Shown: positions 56,991 through 64,000 of the stretch, piece after piece
Numbering within the stretch: position 1 is the stretch's first letter
How the letters are laid out: every line of letters starts with the position of its first letter
From: CALFML01 sp044222245
Lineage (GTDB): Bacteria; Myxococcota_A; Polyangia; Palsa-1104; JAEUJZ01
Assembly (NCBI GenBank): GCA_044222245.1
Contig: JBGANQ010000004.1
Span: 124,001 to 188,000 of the forward strand
Direction of reading: 5' to 3'
Length of the DNA: 64,000 nt
The notes under the pieces: generated by a model
Seen by the model: only the letters and a program-made list of their open reading frames with translations
What the model was told of the DNA's origin: nothing
Database searches by the model: none
Program-made: the position numbers and the translations under genes

Positions 56991-57188
56991 CGAAAGGCTC
57001 GCTTCCTCGGTGTGGCCTGGCAGCATAGCCGCAGCCCCGCCTGCAAGACCAGCTCTGGCGTTTGCTGACCAACCGCTAGGCACATTTGGGGATCGTGAAG
57101 GGTTCGTTCGGGCTATGCTTGCCGGGCTTGGTCCTCAAGCGGCCCTCATGCACATGACGACACGATTCAAAGGTCCGGCGGCCTCGCC

Positions 57189-58103
57189 ATGAGCGCCGGC
57201 CTGCTCTTCGCGTTCATCGCACCGCTGGTCTGGGCGCTGATGAACGTCATCGACAAGATCGTTCTGTCCCGTAGGGTGCGCGATCCGCTCGCCTACATGG
57301 TGGTCGCGGGGCTCGTCAACATCCTGTACGGCGGCGCGCTGGCGCTGACGGCGGGCTGGCACGGGGTGCGCGCGCAGGATCTCGCGTCTTCGAGCGCGAC
57401 GGGAGTCTGCCTCGGATTGCAGTTCTACTGCTACTTCACGGTCCTCCAGGCGGAGGACGCCTCGCACTTCATCGGCACCCTCTTCGTCTTTCCGGTACTC
57501 GTGGCGCTCGCGTCCTTTGCGCTCCTCGGGGAGCGCATCTCCGCGGTCGGCTGTCTCGGGATGGCCCTCGCGATCGCCGGCGTCATGCTGCTCTCGGCGC
57601 GGATGCGGCGGCAGGGCGCTCATGCTTGGTGGAAGATCGCGGTCATGGTCCTGCTCTGCGCCGGCTATGAATTCCTAACCAAGCTCGCGACGGTCGCACT
57701 GCCGGAGCGACAGGGCATCGCCGTCACCAGCATCGCGCTGGGGCTGACCACCCTTCCCTGTCTGCTCCACCGCCGCACCCGCGCGGCGTTCCCGGCAGAG
57801 CTCCGGAACCTGCCCTGGGCGCTGTTGAGCGAGTCGCTCACCCTGCTCGCCGTCGTCAGCGTGTACCTCGCGATGGCCAGGTCCAAAGCGGGGCTGGTGT
57901 CAGCGGTCGGTGCGGTGCAGCCGCTGGCGGTCGTGTTGTTCGAGCGGTTCGCGCAGTCTCGCTATCGGGCGATCGCGAGTGACCAGGCGCTGCTCCCCAA
58001 GCTGGGCGCGATCCTCCTGATTGCCCTCGGCGTCGCACTGCTGTGCGCGTCGGAGCTCGGGAGGCCGGCGCTCAGCGACGGCCTGTCAGCCCCAGGTTGG
58101 TGA
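57189..58103 (+). CDS. EamA-family (DMT) transporter
   Basis: 304 residues with about ten membrane helices in two EamA repeats (FAFIAPLVWALMNVIDKIVLS opening; second repeat from about 150). DMT carriers move metabolites, amino acids or drugs, often outward. Its 3' end overlaps the convergent desaturase by 32 bases. Its position at the edge of the biosynthetic block suggests export of the product. Confidence 0.85.
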   Translation: MSAGLLFAFIAPLVWALMNVIDKIVLSRRVRDPLAYMVVAGLVNILYGGALALTAGWHGVRAQDLASSSATGVCLGLQFYCYFTVLQAEDASHFIGTLFVFPVLVALASFALLGERISAVGCLGMALAIAGVMLLSARMRRQGAHAWWKIAVMVLLCAGYEFLTKLATVALPERQGIAVTSIALGLTTLPCLLHRRTRAAFPAELRNLPWALLSESLTLLAVVSVYLAMARSKAGLVSAVGAVQPLAVVLFERFAQSRYRAIASDQALLPKLGAILLIALGVALLCASELGRPALSDGLSAPGW

Positions 58104-58971
58104 AGTGCCAGCCGCGGATTACCGCGCGCTGATCTGCAGGTAGCATCGCCGAGCGGACGGACGTGATCTCCGTCCAGTGGAGCCCGGGGCGGTAGTGGTG
58201 CTCCTGGTGGTAGCCGTTGTTGAAGAAGAGGAAATTGTAGATCGGATTATAGGAGCTCACCGAGTCCGTCTTGGGGGAGCCGGGCGTGGCGCCGTAGTGC
58301 TCGCCATAGCCGAAGGCCCACCCGCCGATCGAGCCGATGAGCCACACCGGCGCATAGTAGAAGACGAGAAAGCGCCAGTTCACCCAGGTAAGCGCCGCCA
58401 GGAACAAAAGGTGCGCGATCTGCTCGATGCGGATCTGCGTCCGGCAGCCGAGGCGCTCGACCTCCGCCTCGAACGCCGTGTCGACGTCGGCCATCTCCTT
58501 GCGCATGTACCGATAGCGCAGCACCATCGCGAGGACGTAGGGGAGGAACGGCTCCATCTGGCCATCCTTGCCGCAGCGAAAAGAGGAGGTCCAGTCGCCG
58601 GTCCTGCCGGTCGCCGGATCGATCCGATCGTTGACGAACCGGTGATGGTTGAGGTGGAAGACGTGATTGACAGTGACGAGCTCGCCAAGTGCCAGGGTGT
58701 TGATGACCGAGAACGTCCGGTTCAGCCAGTGGGTGCAGAAAATGGGCGTGTGTCCGTGGCAGTGAGTGATGCACTCGGAGTTGAAGCAGATGAGGTACGC
58801 CGAGACCAGTCCGAGGATCAAAAGCCACGGCCAGCGGATGGAGTCAAACGCGCAAGCGACCACAACATAGAGACCGATCCCACCAAGGCTGATGGCGACG
58901 AAGATCGCGTCGAGCGGCGTGTTCGCAAAAAGGCCTGGCTTATCAGAGCGAGCTGGACGGTACTTCAACAT
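58072..58971 (-). CDS. Membrane di-iron fatty-acid desaturase/hydroxylase-family enzyme
   Basis: 299 residues with GAGGG before the ATG at 58971. Histidine clusters: THCHGH (His70, 72, 74), HLNHH (His106, 109, 110) and YHQEHH (His255, 258, 259), between membrane helices. The family inserts double bonds or hydroxyls using a di-iron centre; some members act on amino acids or alkanes rather than lipids. It diverges from the ureohydrolase with about 70 bases between starts, sharing a promoter region. It probably belongs to the biosynthetic block. Confidence 0.88.
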   Translation of the reverse strand: MLKYRPARSDKPGLFANTPLDAIFVAISLGGIGLYVVVACAFDSIRWPWLLILGLVSAYLICFNSECITHCHGHTPIFCTHWLNRTFSVINTLALGELVTVNHVFHLNHHRFVNDRIDPATGRTGDWTSSFRCGKDGQMEPFLPYVLAMVLRYRYMRKEMADVDTAFEAEVERLGCRTQIRIEQIAHLLFLAALTWVNWRFLVFYYAPVWLIGSIGGWAFGYGEHYGATPGSPKTDSVSSYNPIYNFLFFNNGYHQEHHYRPGLHWTEITSVRSAMLPADQRAVIRGWHFTNLGLTGRR

Positions 58972-59041
58972 AGTAGTCCCTCACTAATTTTCTCTTGTGA
59001 CCTCATAAAGAGGAGTGCTACCACAGGAACCTACGAGGGCG
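58972..59041. promoter_or_regulatory. Divergent promoter region of the biosynthetic block
   Basis: An AT-richer 70-base gap (CTAATTTTCTCTTGTGACC, CATAAAGAGG) between the desaturase and ureohydrolase starts. It must hold both promoters unless transcription enters from outside. No classical pair with correct spacing is convincing. Confidence 0.4.
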
Positions 59042-60085
59042 ATGCGAAATACAGAACAACTTGCGCGCTTGATTGCCAAATATCGCGGTCGACCTTGCGA
59101 GGAGGTGGATCGACCGGTCAACCAAGGTGCGATGTGGGATCCCTTGCCCGCGCAGGGCCAGAGCGCGACCCTCCTTGGGGCGCCTGCGGCCACCGATTTC
59201 AGCGGGGTAGAGATTGCCCTGGTGGGCGTGCCCTTCGACCTGGGCACCACGCACCACCCAGGAGCGCGCTTGGGACCCAGCGCCGTACGCAGCATCCAGG
59301 AGGGAGTAGGTCCGCTTCACCACCGGACCCAGGTAAATCCCTTCGCCCTCTGCCGCATCGCGGACGTGGGTGATGTCGACATCCGGGCATTCGATCTGCG
59401 GACGGGTCTGTCGAAGATCGAGGCCTACTACACCAGCCTGTGCGCTGCCGGGGTGACGCCGCTCTCGGTAGGCGGGGATCACTCGATCAGCTACCCCATC
59501 CTCAAGGCGCTCGGCAAGGACCGCCCGGTTGGTCTGGTCCACATTGATGCTCACTGTGACACCATGGGCTCCATCGCCGGCGAGCAGTTCCATCACGGCA
59601 GCCCATTCCTGAACGCCACGCTCGACGGCGTCCTCGATCCGGAGCGCACCATCCAGATCGGGATCCGCGGCGGCGCTGAGGTCTTCTGGGAGTTCTCCTA
59701 CGAGTCGGGCATGACCGTCGTCCACATTGAGGACGTCGAAGAATGGGGCATGAGCCGGCTCATCGAGCGGATCCGGGCGGTCGTCGGCACCGGGCCTACC
59801 TATCTGTCACTGGACATCGACGCCCTCGACCCGGCGTTCGCGCCCGGCACCGGGACTCCCGAGGTCGGCGGACTGTCGCCGCGCGAAGTGTCGGCGATCC
59901 TGCGCGGGCTGCGCGGTCTCGACATCATCGGCGGCGACCTGGTCGAGATATCTCCCGATCAAGACTCGAGCGGGCGCACTGCGCATGTCGGCAAGCAACT
60001 CTTGTTCGAGAGCCTCTGCCTCGTCGCCGAGAGTCGGGCCCGCCGATCGGGCGGCGGGGCCTCGCCACCGGAAGGAAATCCATGA
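59042..60085 (+). CDS. Ureohydrolase (agmatinase/guanidinobutyrase family)
   Basis: 347 residues from the ATG at 59042; a GTG at 59015 is possible. All six Mn ligands are present: His147 (GGDHS), Asp169, His171 and Asp173 (HIDAHCD), Asp258 and Asp260 (SLDIDALDP), plus GTGTPEVGG. The family hydrolyses guanidino compounds (agmatine, guanidinobutyrate, guanidinopropionate, arginine) to an amine and urea. An N-terminal stretch of about 50 residues is longer than in simple agmatinases. First gene of a four-gene run, overlapping the next by four bases. Confidence 0.92.
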   Translation: MRNTEQLARLIAKYRGRPCEEVDRPVNQGAMWDPLPAQGQSATLLGAPAATDFSGVEIALVGVPFDLGTTHHPGARLGPSAVRSIQEGVGPLHHRTQVNPFALCRIADVGDVDIRAFDLRTGLSKIEAYYTSLCAAGVTPLSVGGDHSISYPILKALGKDRPVGLVHIDAHCDTMGSIAGEQFHHGSPFLNATLDGVLDPERTIQIGIRGGAEVFWEFSYESGMTVVHIEDVEEWGMSRLIERIRAVVGTGPTYLSLDIDALDPAFAPGTGTPEVGGLSPREVSAILRGLRGLDIIGGDLVEISPDQDSSGRTAHVGKQLLFESLCLVAESRARRSGGGASPPEGNP

Positions 60086-60855
60086 TCACTGATCCCACAT
60101 CGCCGCCGCCGCCCAACGAGTTCGAGCTCCTCATCCGCAACCACCAGGGGTGGCAGGTCATGGAGGACTACGGCAACCTGCTCAAGCAGCGCCCCCTTCC
60201 CAGAGAAGCCCTGAAGATCTATTTCGCCAACCAGATGCTCACCGCATGGGAGGTCCCGCCCGGCATCCTGGCCCTGTCGGTGCGCGTCTCTGACGACTGG
60301 ATGGACCGGGATCCGTTTGCGGCGCACGCCGTCGCCGCCAAGACGCTGCTTGCCGGGATCCATGAATACGGCCTGCACGCCCCGGAGCGGCTGGGGTTCG
60401 CCAAGCCTCACTTCGTGCTCCTTAAAGAGGCCCACCAGTCGTGGGGCTTCGACGCCGAGGAGCTCCACCGCCTGCGCGACAGCGCCGACATCTTGCCCGA
60501 AGCCCACGAGCTGTCCCGGTGCATCCATGAGTACATGCGCGTACGGCCGGTGGCGCAAGGGATCGGTGCGCACATGGCCATCGAGGTCACCGCGGATCGG
60601 GAGTGGGAGCTAAACTACCTGGCGTTCTCGCATCTGTGGCAGGCCTACGGCTTGAGCGGCCCTGCCTCTCCGGCGATCGGCTTCTACGACATCCACACCG
60701 AGCAGGAGCCGCTGCACGCCAGGCTGACTGCCGACCTCGCCCAGACCTACGCGGACCTGGGTCTGCGCGAGGACGTCCTGGCCGGCGTCTCTTCCTTCCT
60801 GGAAGTATGGGCACGCTGGATACACGCGATCCATAACTTCGTGGCGCGAGCCTAG
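60082..60855 (+). CDS. Haem-oxygenase-like di-iron oxidase (HDO/PqqC-like)
   Basis: 257 residues, all helical. Candidate iron ligands: Glu57 (TAWEVPP), Glu95 and His99 (HEYGLH), Glu168 (AIEVTADREW), and His205, Glu209 and His212 in YDIHTEQEPLH, the H-x3-E-x2-H pattern of HDO helix 6. HDO enzymes (UndA, BesC, RohS, the SznF central domain) use an unstable di-iron centre for N-oxygenation, desaturation or C-C cleavage of small amines and acids. ATGA overlap with the ureohydrolase; the aminotransferase starts directly after its stop. Confidence 0.85.
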   Translation: MITDPTSPPPPNEFELLIRNHQGWQVMEDYGNLLKQRPLPREALKIYFANQMLTAWEVPPGILALSVRVSDDWMDRDPFAAHAVAAKTLLAGIHEYGLHAPERLGFAKPHFVLLKEAHQSWGFDAEELHRLRDSADILPEAHELSRCIHEYMRVRPVAQGIGAHMAIEVTADREWELNYLAFSHLWQAYGLSGPASPAIGFYDIHTEQEPLHARLTADLAQTYADLGLREDVLAGVSSFLEVWARWIHAIHNFVARA

Positions 60856-61983
60856 ATGGCGGGTACGCACGCCGAGCCGTGGGGGCTCGACCGCATCATC
60901 GCTGAGTGCGCAGAGCGACGAGCGGAGCCCGGTTTCATCGATTTGTGCACGGGCACCTCGGCCTTCGACTTCACCCAGTTTGTCGACCTGGACCTTCCGC
61001 GCGAGCGCCTGACCGACACCCTGGGTTATGGCAGCCCCGCAGGGCAGGGCGAGCTGCGGGAGGCGCTGAGCCGCCTCTATTGCCAGGTGCTCGATGTCGA
61101 GGTCCCGCCGCAGCGCATCGTGATCACCGATGGGGCGACCAGCGCGCTACACGTCGCCTTCTTGGCCACGCTGGGCGTGGGCGATGAGGTGATCGTGCCG
61201 AGCGTGGGCTTCCCGGTTTTCCGCAGCCTGGCGCACATGGTCGGCGCGCGTTGCGTGATCGCTCCGGTCGATGACCGCATGCTCTACGACGTGACGAGAC
61301 TGCGTGAGCTCGTCACTCCGCGGACCCGGGCGATCGTCGTCAATACGCCTAGCAACCCGACGATGAGCGCGCTCGACCCCGACGAGCTCGCGCAGCTTTT
61401 GGCGCTCGGCCCGTGGGTGATCTGCGATGAGGTCTATAGCCTGGTGGCGCATGCCGATCGCCCGACATCCGTGCTCACGCAGAGCCACTCCTGCTTCGTG
61501 GTGAACAGCCTCTCTAAGAGCCACGGAGCGCCCGGCCTGCGCGTCGGCTATGTGATCGTTCCCGAGGGCCACATCGAGATAGCGCGGACCATCCGCGCCA
61601 ACTTGAGCGTGTGCACCAGCGTACCGGCGCAGCTCTTGGCCAGGCAGCTCCTGGCAGCCAACGACCAGATGCTGTCATCCCATCGGACCTACCTGCGGGC
61701 GCAGTACGCGTCGTTCCGCGCGCTATGCGACGCCGCGGGCATCAAGATTCTGGGTCAACCGAGCGCTGGCTTCTTCTGCGCCGTGGACGCCTCCGGCCGC
61801 GAGACGCAGAGCACGATGGACCTCGCGCTCGCGCTCCTTCAGCACGAGGGGATCGGGGTCTGTCCGAGCGCTGACTTCGGCGAACCGGACGCCGGGTTCC
61901 TCCGGCTCAACTACTCAGTGCCGCTGGCGCGGCTCGAAAGCGCGGTGCCCCGCATCGCGCGCTATCTGGGCGGCTCCGGGTGA
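60856..61983 (+). CDS. Fold-type I PLP-dependent aminotransferase
   Basis: 375 residues; ATG immediately after the HDO stop. PLP Lys221 in NSLSKSHGAPGLRVGY, Asp191 in VICDEVYSLV, substrate Arg near RLNYS at the C-terminus, and GYGSPAGQGELREAL at the N-terminus. Class I/II aminotransferase, related in fold to arginine oxidases such as RohP and MppP, but the sequence looks like an ordinary aminotransferase. Expected to convert an amino acid of the pathway to the keto acid or the reverse. Cytoplasmic. Confidence 0.9.
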   Translation: MAGTHAEPWGLDRIIAECAERRAEPGFIDLCTGTSAFDFTQFVDLDLPRERLTDTLGYGSPAGQGELREALSRLYCQVLDVEVPPQRIVITDGATSALHVAFLATLGVGDEVIVPSVGFPVFRSLAHMVGARCVIAPVDDRMLYDVTRLRELVTPRTRAIVVNTPSNPTMSALDPDELAQLLALGPWVICDEVYSLVAHADRPTSVLTQSHSCFVVNSLSKSHGAPGLRVGYVIVPEGHIEIARTIRANLSVCTSVPAQLLARQLLAANDQMLSSHRTYLRAQYASFRALCDAAGIKILGQPSAGFFCAVDASGRETQSTMDLALALLQHEGIGVCPSADFGEPDAGFLRLNYSVPLARLESAVPRIARYLGGSG

Positions 61984-62029
61984 CCAGGGGCGGCGCCGCA
62001 GACCCACACCGAATGCGCGGGAGCATATC

Positions 62030-63268
62030 ATGGCAGTTGGCGACCTCCTCCACTCTTGGGACGACGTTTCGCCCGCACATCTGGCCGCGGTCCAGATCGA
62101 GGACGACACGCTGCGCGACGGACTGCAGGGCGCATACCTGCGGCAGCCCTGCCAAGCCGACAAGATCGACACCCTGCGGCGGTCTGCGGCGCTCGGCGTG
62201 CGGTATCACATGCTGGGGTTTCCGGCGAGCTCACCGCGCGAGTTCGAGGACTGTCGGGCGCTGCTGCGTGTCATAAAGGAGGAGCGCCTGGCGGTCGTGC
62301 CCCGCTTCCTCGCGCGGGCCCGACGCGAGGACATCGAGTGCATCGCCCGCTTGAACGATGAGTTCGCCCTCGAGGTCTGGGCGGACTTCTTTGTTGCCAC
62401 CTCGCCGCTCCGGCGCGCGATCGAAGGCTGGGAGCTGGCGGACGTCGTCGCGAAGGTGCAGACCGCGGGGCACTACGCGGCATCGCGGGGCTGCCCCTTT
62501 GGCGTGTCGCTCGAAGACAGCTCGCGGACGCGCGGCGCCGATCTGGCCGCCGTGATCGCCGTCGCCGCCGAGGTCGGCGCCGGATACCTGACGCTGTGCG
62601 ACACGGCCGGTGCGCTGTCGCCGACCGGGGCCAGGAAGCTGACACGCTTTGTCCGCGAGCACCTCGCGATGCTCGGGCGACCGCTGGCACTGACCTGGCA
62701 CGGCCATAACGACCGCGGGCTGGGGCTCGCCAACGCGCTCGCGGCGGCTGAGGAGGGGGTCGACGTCATAAGCGGAGCCTTCCTCGGTATCGGCGAGCGC
62801 AGCGGCAACACGGCGCTTGAGCAGGTGATCATCTACCTATGGCAAAACGGCCATCCGGGCTTCCGGGTCGAGGCGCTCGTCTCGCACTGCCAGCGGGTCG
62901 CGGCGTGCGTCGGCAAATCCATCGATGCCTGCGCGCCGCTCATCGGTGACCAGGCGTTCGCGACCGGCACCGGCACGCACGCCGCGGCGATCCTCAAGGG
63001 CCGCGCCCTGGGAATCGAGTACGAGGACCTCGTCTTCTCGGCGGTCCCAGCGCACAAGCTCGGCCGTGGCCAGGAGGTGACCATCGGCCCGCTCAGCGGC
63101 CTGGCCAGCGCCCGTTACATGCTTACCCGGCTCGCCATCGATCCAACCGAGGACAACGCCGCCCGGCTCCTCGAGCACGCCAAGCGCACGGATCGCGCGC
63201 TCGATCCGGAACAGATCCGCGGGCTCTTTGCCACGGGCTCCTATCCTCGGATGGTGGCCGAGATATAG
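62030..63268 (+). CDS. DRE-TIM metallolyase, isopropylmalate/homocitrate synthase-like
   Basis: 412 residues; GGGAG six bases before the ATG at 62030. Metal and catalytic sites: DDTLRDG (Arg29, Asp30), HGHND (His224, His226, Asn227) and GIGERSGN (253-260), the last typical of Claisen-condensing members (isopropylmalate, homocitrate and citramalate synthases). The C-terminal 130 residues resemble the homocitrate-type helical region; there is no LeuA regulatory domain. Likely condenses an acyl-CoA with a 2-oxo acid. It overlaps the convergent spermidine-synthase-like gene by 28 bases. Confidence 0.9.
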   Translation: MAVGDLLHSWDDVSPAHLAAVQIEDDTLRDGLQGAYLRQPCQADKIDTLRRSAALGVRYHMLGFPASSPREFEDCRALLRVIKEERLAVVPRFLARARREDIECIARLNDEFALEVWADFFVATSPLRRAIEGWELADVVAKVQTAGHYAASRGCPFGVSLEDSSRTRGADLAAVIAVAAEVGAGYLTLCDTAGALSPTGARKLTRFVREHLAMLGRPLALTWHGHNDRGLGLANALAAAEEGVDVISGAFLGIGERSGNTALEQVIIYLWQNGHPGFRVEALVSHCQRVAACVGKSIDACAPLIGDQAFATGTGTHAAAILKGRALGIEYEDLVFSAVPAHKLGRGQEVTIGPLSGLASARYMLTRLAIDPTEDNAARLLEHAKRTDRALDPEQIRGLFATGSYPRMVAEI

Positions 63269-64000
63269 GAAGGGCTTGCGAGAGTGGTGCGGACGGTCGG
63301 CTGGGCGAGCTTGGTGCGCAGATCTTTGGGGAGGCGGAACAGGTGATGGTGCGTCTCCCCGTCGTAAAATCGCAGCTCGCCGGTGAGCTGCATCGCCAGG
63401 AAGCGGTCGATCTCCGCAGCGCAGGCGGAAAGCGGCTCGCGCTTTTCTTCTAAAGCGAGCGCGACCAACCACGGCGTGCCGAAAGTCTGGGTCGGCATGA
63501 CATACGGGATGGCCAGCGGGAACTGGCCGGCTACGGCCTGGAACACGCGCGCGGAGAGCTCCGCGCCGTAGGCATTGGCCGGCCCCGCCCAGGTGACGAA
63601 GATGCCCGTGCCCGGGGTGAGGCGGCTCCTGATCAACGTGATGCCTTCCTCGGTGAAAAACCGGACCGCGGGGCTTCCGGGATAGGGCTCGCTCAAATCG
63701 GAGATGATGAGGTCGAACGTGCCCACACAGCTCTCGAGGTAGGTGTAGGCGTCGGCAATGACGAGCTCGCATCGCGGGTCGTCCCAGCAGCCGCGAGCGA
63801 CGTGCGGGAAGTACTGACGCGCCGCCGCTACGACCGCTGGATCGATCTCCACCTGAGTGACCTTCTTGACGAAGCGGTACTTGAGAAGCTCGCGGCAGAT
63901 CCCCCCCGGGCCGCCGCCGATGCACAGGACCCGCCGGCAGCGCTCCTTCAGGAAGAACATGGCGGGGTGGACCATTCCCTCGCTGAACACGTGCTCGTCG
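63241..64000 (-). CDS. Spermidine-synthase-like aminopropyltransferase (5' partial)
   Basis: The frame is open to the right edge, where it reads DEHVFSEGMVHPAM, matching the substrate-entry segment of polyamine aminopropyltransferases; the start lies beyond 64000. Rossmann core: VLCIGGGPGGICREL, VTQVEID, CELVIADAYTYLE and FDLIISDLSEPYPG, in which the DLSEP segment takes the place of the DSSDP motif of spermidine synthases. It may transfer aminopropyl from decarboxylated SAM to an amine, or be a related methyltransferase. It converges on the DRE-TIM gene. Confidence 0.85.
   Translation of the reverse strand, partial: DEHVFSEGMVHPAMFFLKERCRRVLCIGGGPGGICRELLKYRFVKKVTQVEIDPAVVAAARQYFPHVARGCWDDPRCELVIADAYTYLESCVGTFDLIISDLSEPYPGSPAVRFFTEEGITLIRSRLTPGTGIFVTWAGPANAYGAELSARVFQAVAGQFPLAIPYVMPTQTFGTPWLVALALEEKREPLSACAAEIDRFLAMQLTGELRFYDGETHHHLFRLPKDLRTKLAQPTVRTTLASPSYISATIRG

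Noticed and set aside
61300..61580. Minus-strand frame opposite the aminotransferase
   Set aside because: Shadow frame; the plus strand carries the PLP lysine and Asp motifs.

Overview
The window is GC-rich, densely coded chromosomal DNA that looks like a myxobacterium or close relative (Myxococcota, formerly Deltaproteobacteria). The reasons are the many Hanks-type Ser/Thr kinases with AAA/TPR or HEAT tails, an FHA-sigma54 activator, PEGA protein, large hybrid histidine kinases, many lipoproteins (beta-propeller, delta-60, FG-GAP, FGE-like, CAP), and an adenylyl cyclase built like animal soluble adenylyl cyclase. This assignment is inference from gene content; there is no rRNA or complete tRNA in the window.

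Layout. 1-3774: 5'-truncated tandem-cyclase/AAA/TPR protein. 3887-5612: convergent CruF-like (DUF422) membrane protein and UbiA prenyltransferase, a possible carotenoid-type lipid pair. 6192-9905: three minus-strand lipoproteins, two in an operon with a clear sigma70 promoter. 9898-10564: histidine-kinase pseudogene. 10596-11866: DHCW cupin and a catalytically complete phytochelatin synthase. 12140-16085: a PHO-box-like 11-bp repeat, then three equal-length paralogous lipoproteins and a half-length relative, facing an FHA-sigma54 activator (16109-17488). 17719-19472: GH113-like lipoprotein and a truncated kinase. 19842-20240: truncated haemoglobin. 20307-27089: operon of pseudokinase/kinase/HEAT protein, PEGA protein and propeller lipoprotein. 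27272-29026: TetR plus acyl desaturase with three palindromic operators. 29423-31477: PAS, receiver and LuxR signalling genes. 31546-34379: RlpA, a small protein and a RoxA-like dihaem oxygenase. 34538-39400: kinase-AAA-TPR protein and a propeller lipoprotein. 39562-41794: GST, sialidase remnant, and an FMN-reductase/GNAT fusion. 42213-47524: two large convergent hybrid histidine kinases. 47907-51068: CPT-like kinase, P450 and CAP lipoprotein.

51.3-55 kb is a graveyard: a frameshifted LysR gene, an FG-GAP gene with an in-frame stop, a kinase fragment whose catalytic-loop His codon is replaced by a stop, a possible integrase C-terminus, and a tmRNA/tRNA 3'-end fragment with its terminator. The last two suggest an old site-specific integration boundary.

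The right end is the most interesting part. After an FGE-like lipoprotein and an AT-richer SET-domain gene, a compact block (57189 to the right edge) encodes an EamA exporter, membrane di-iron desaturase/hydroxylase, ureohydrolase, haem-oxygenase-like di-iron oxidase, fold-type-I PLP aminotransferase, DRE-TIM Claisen-condensing enzyme and spermidine-synthase-like enzyme. The four central genes are co-directional with spacings of -4, 0 and 46 nt. I do not recognise this combination; it reads as a candidate undescribed amino-acid/guanidine/polyamine-derived small-molecule cluster that runs off the right edge.
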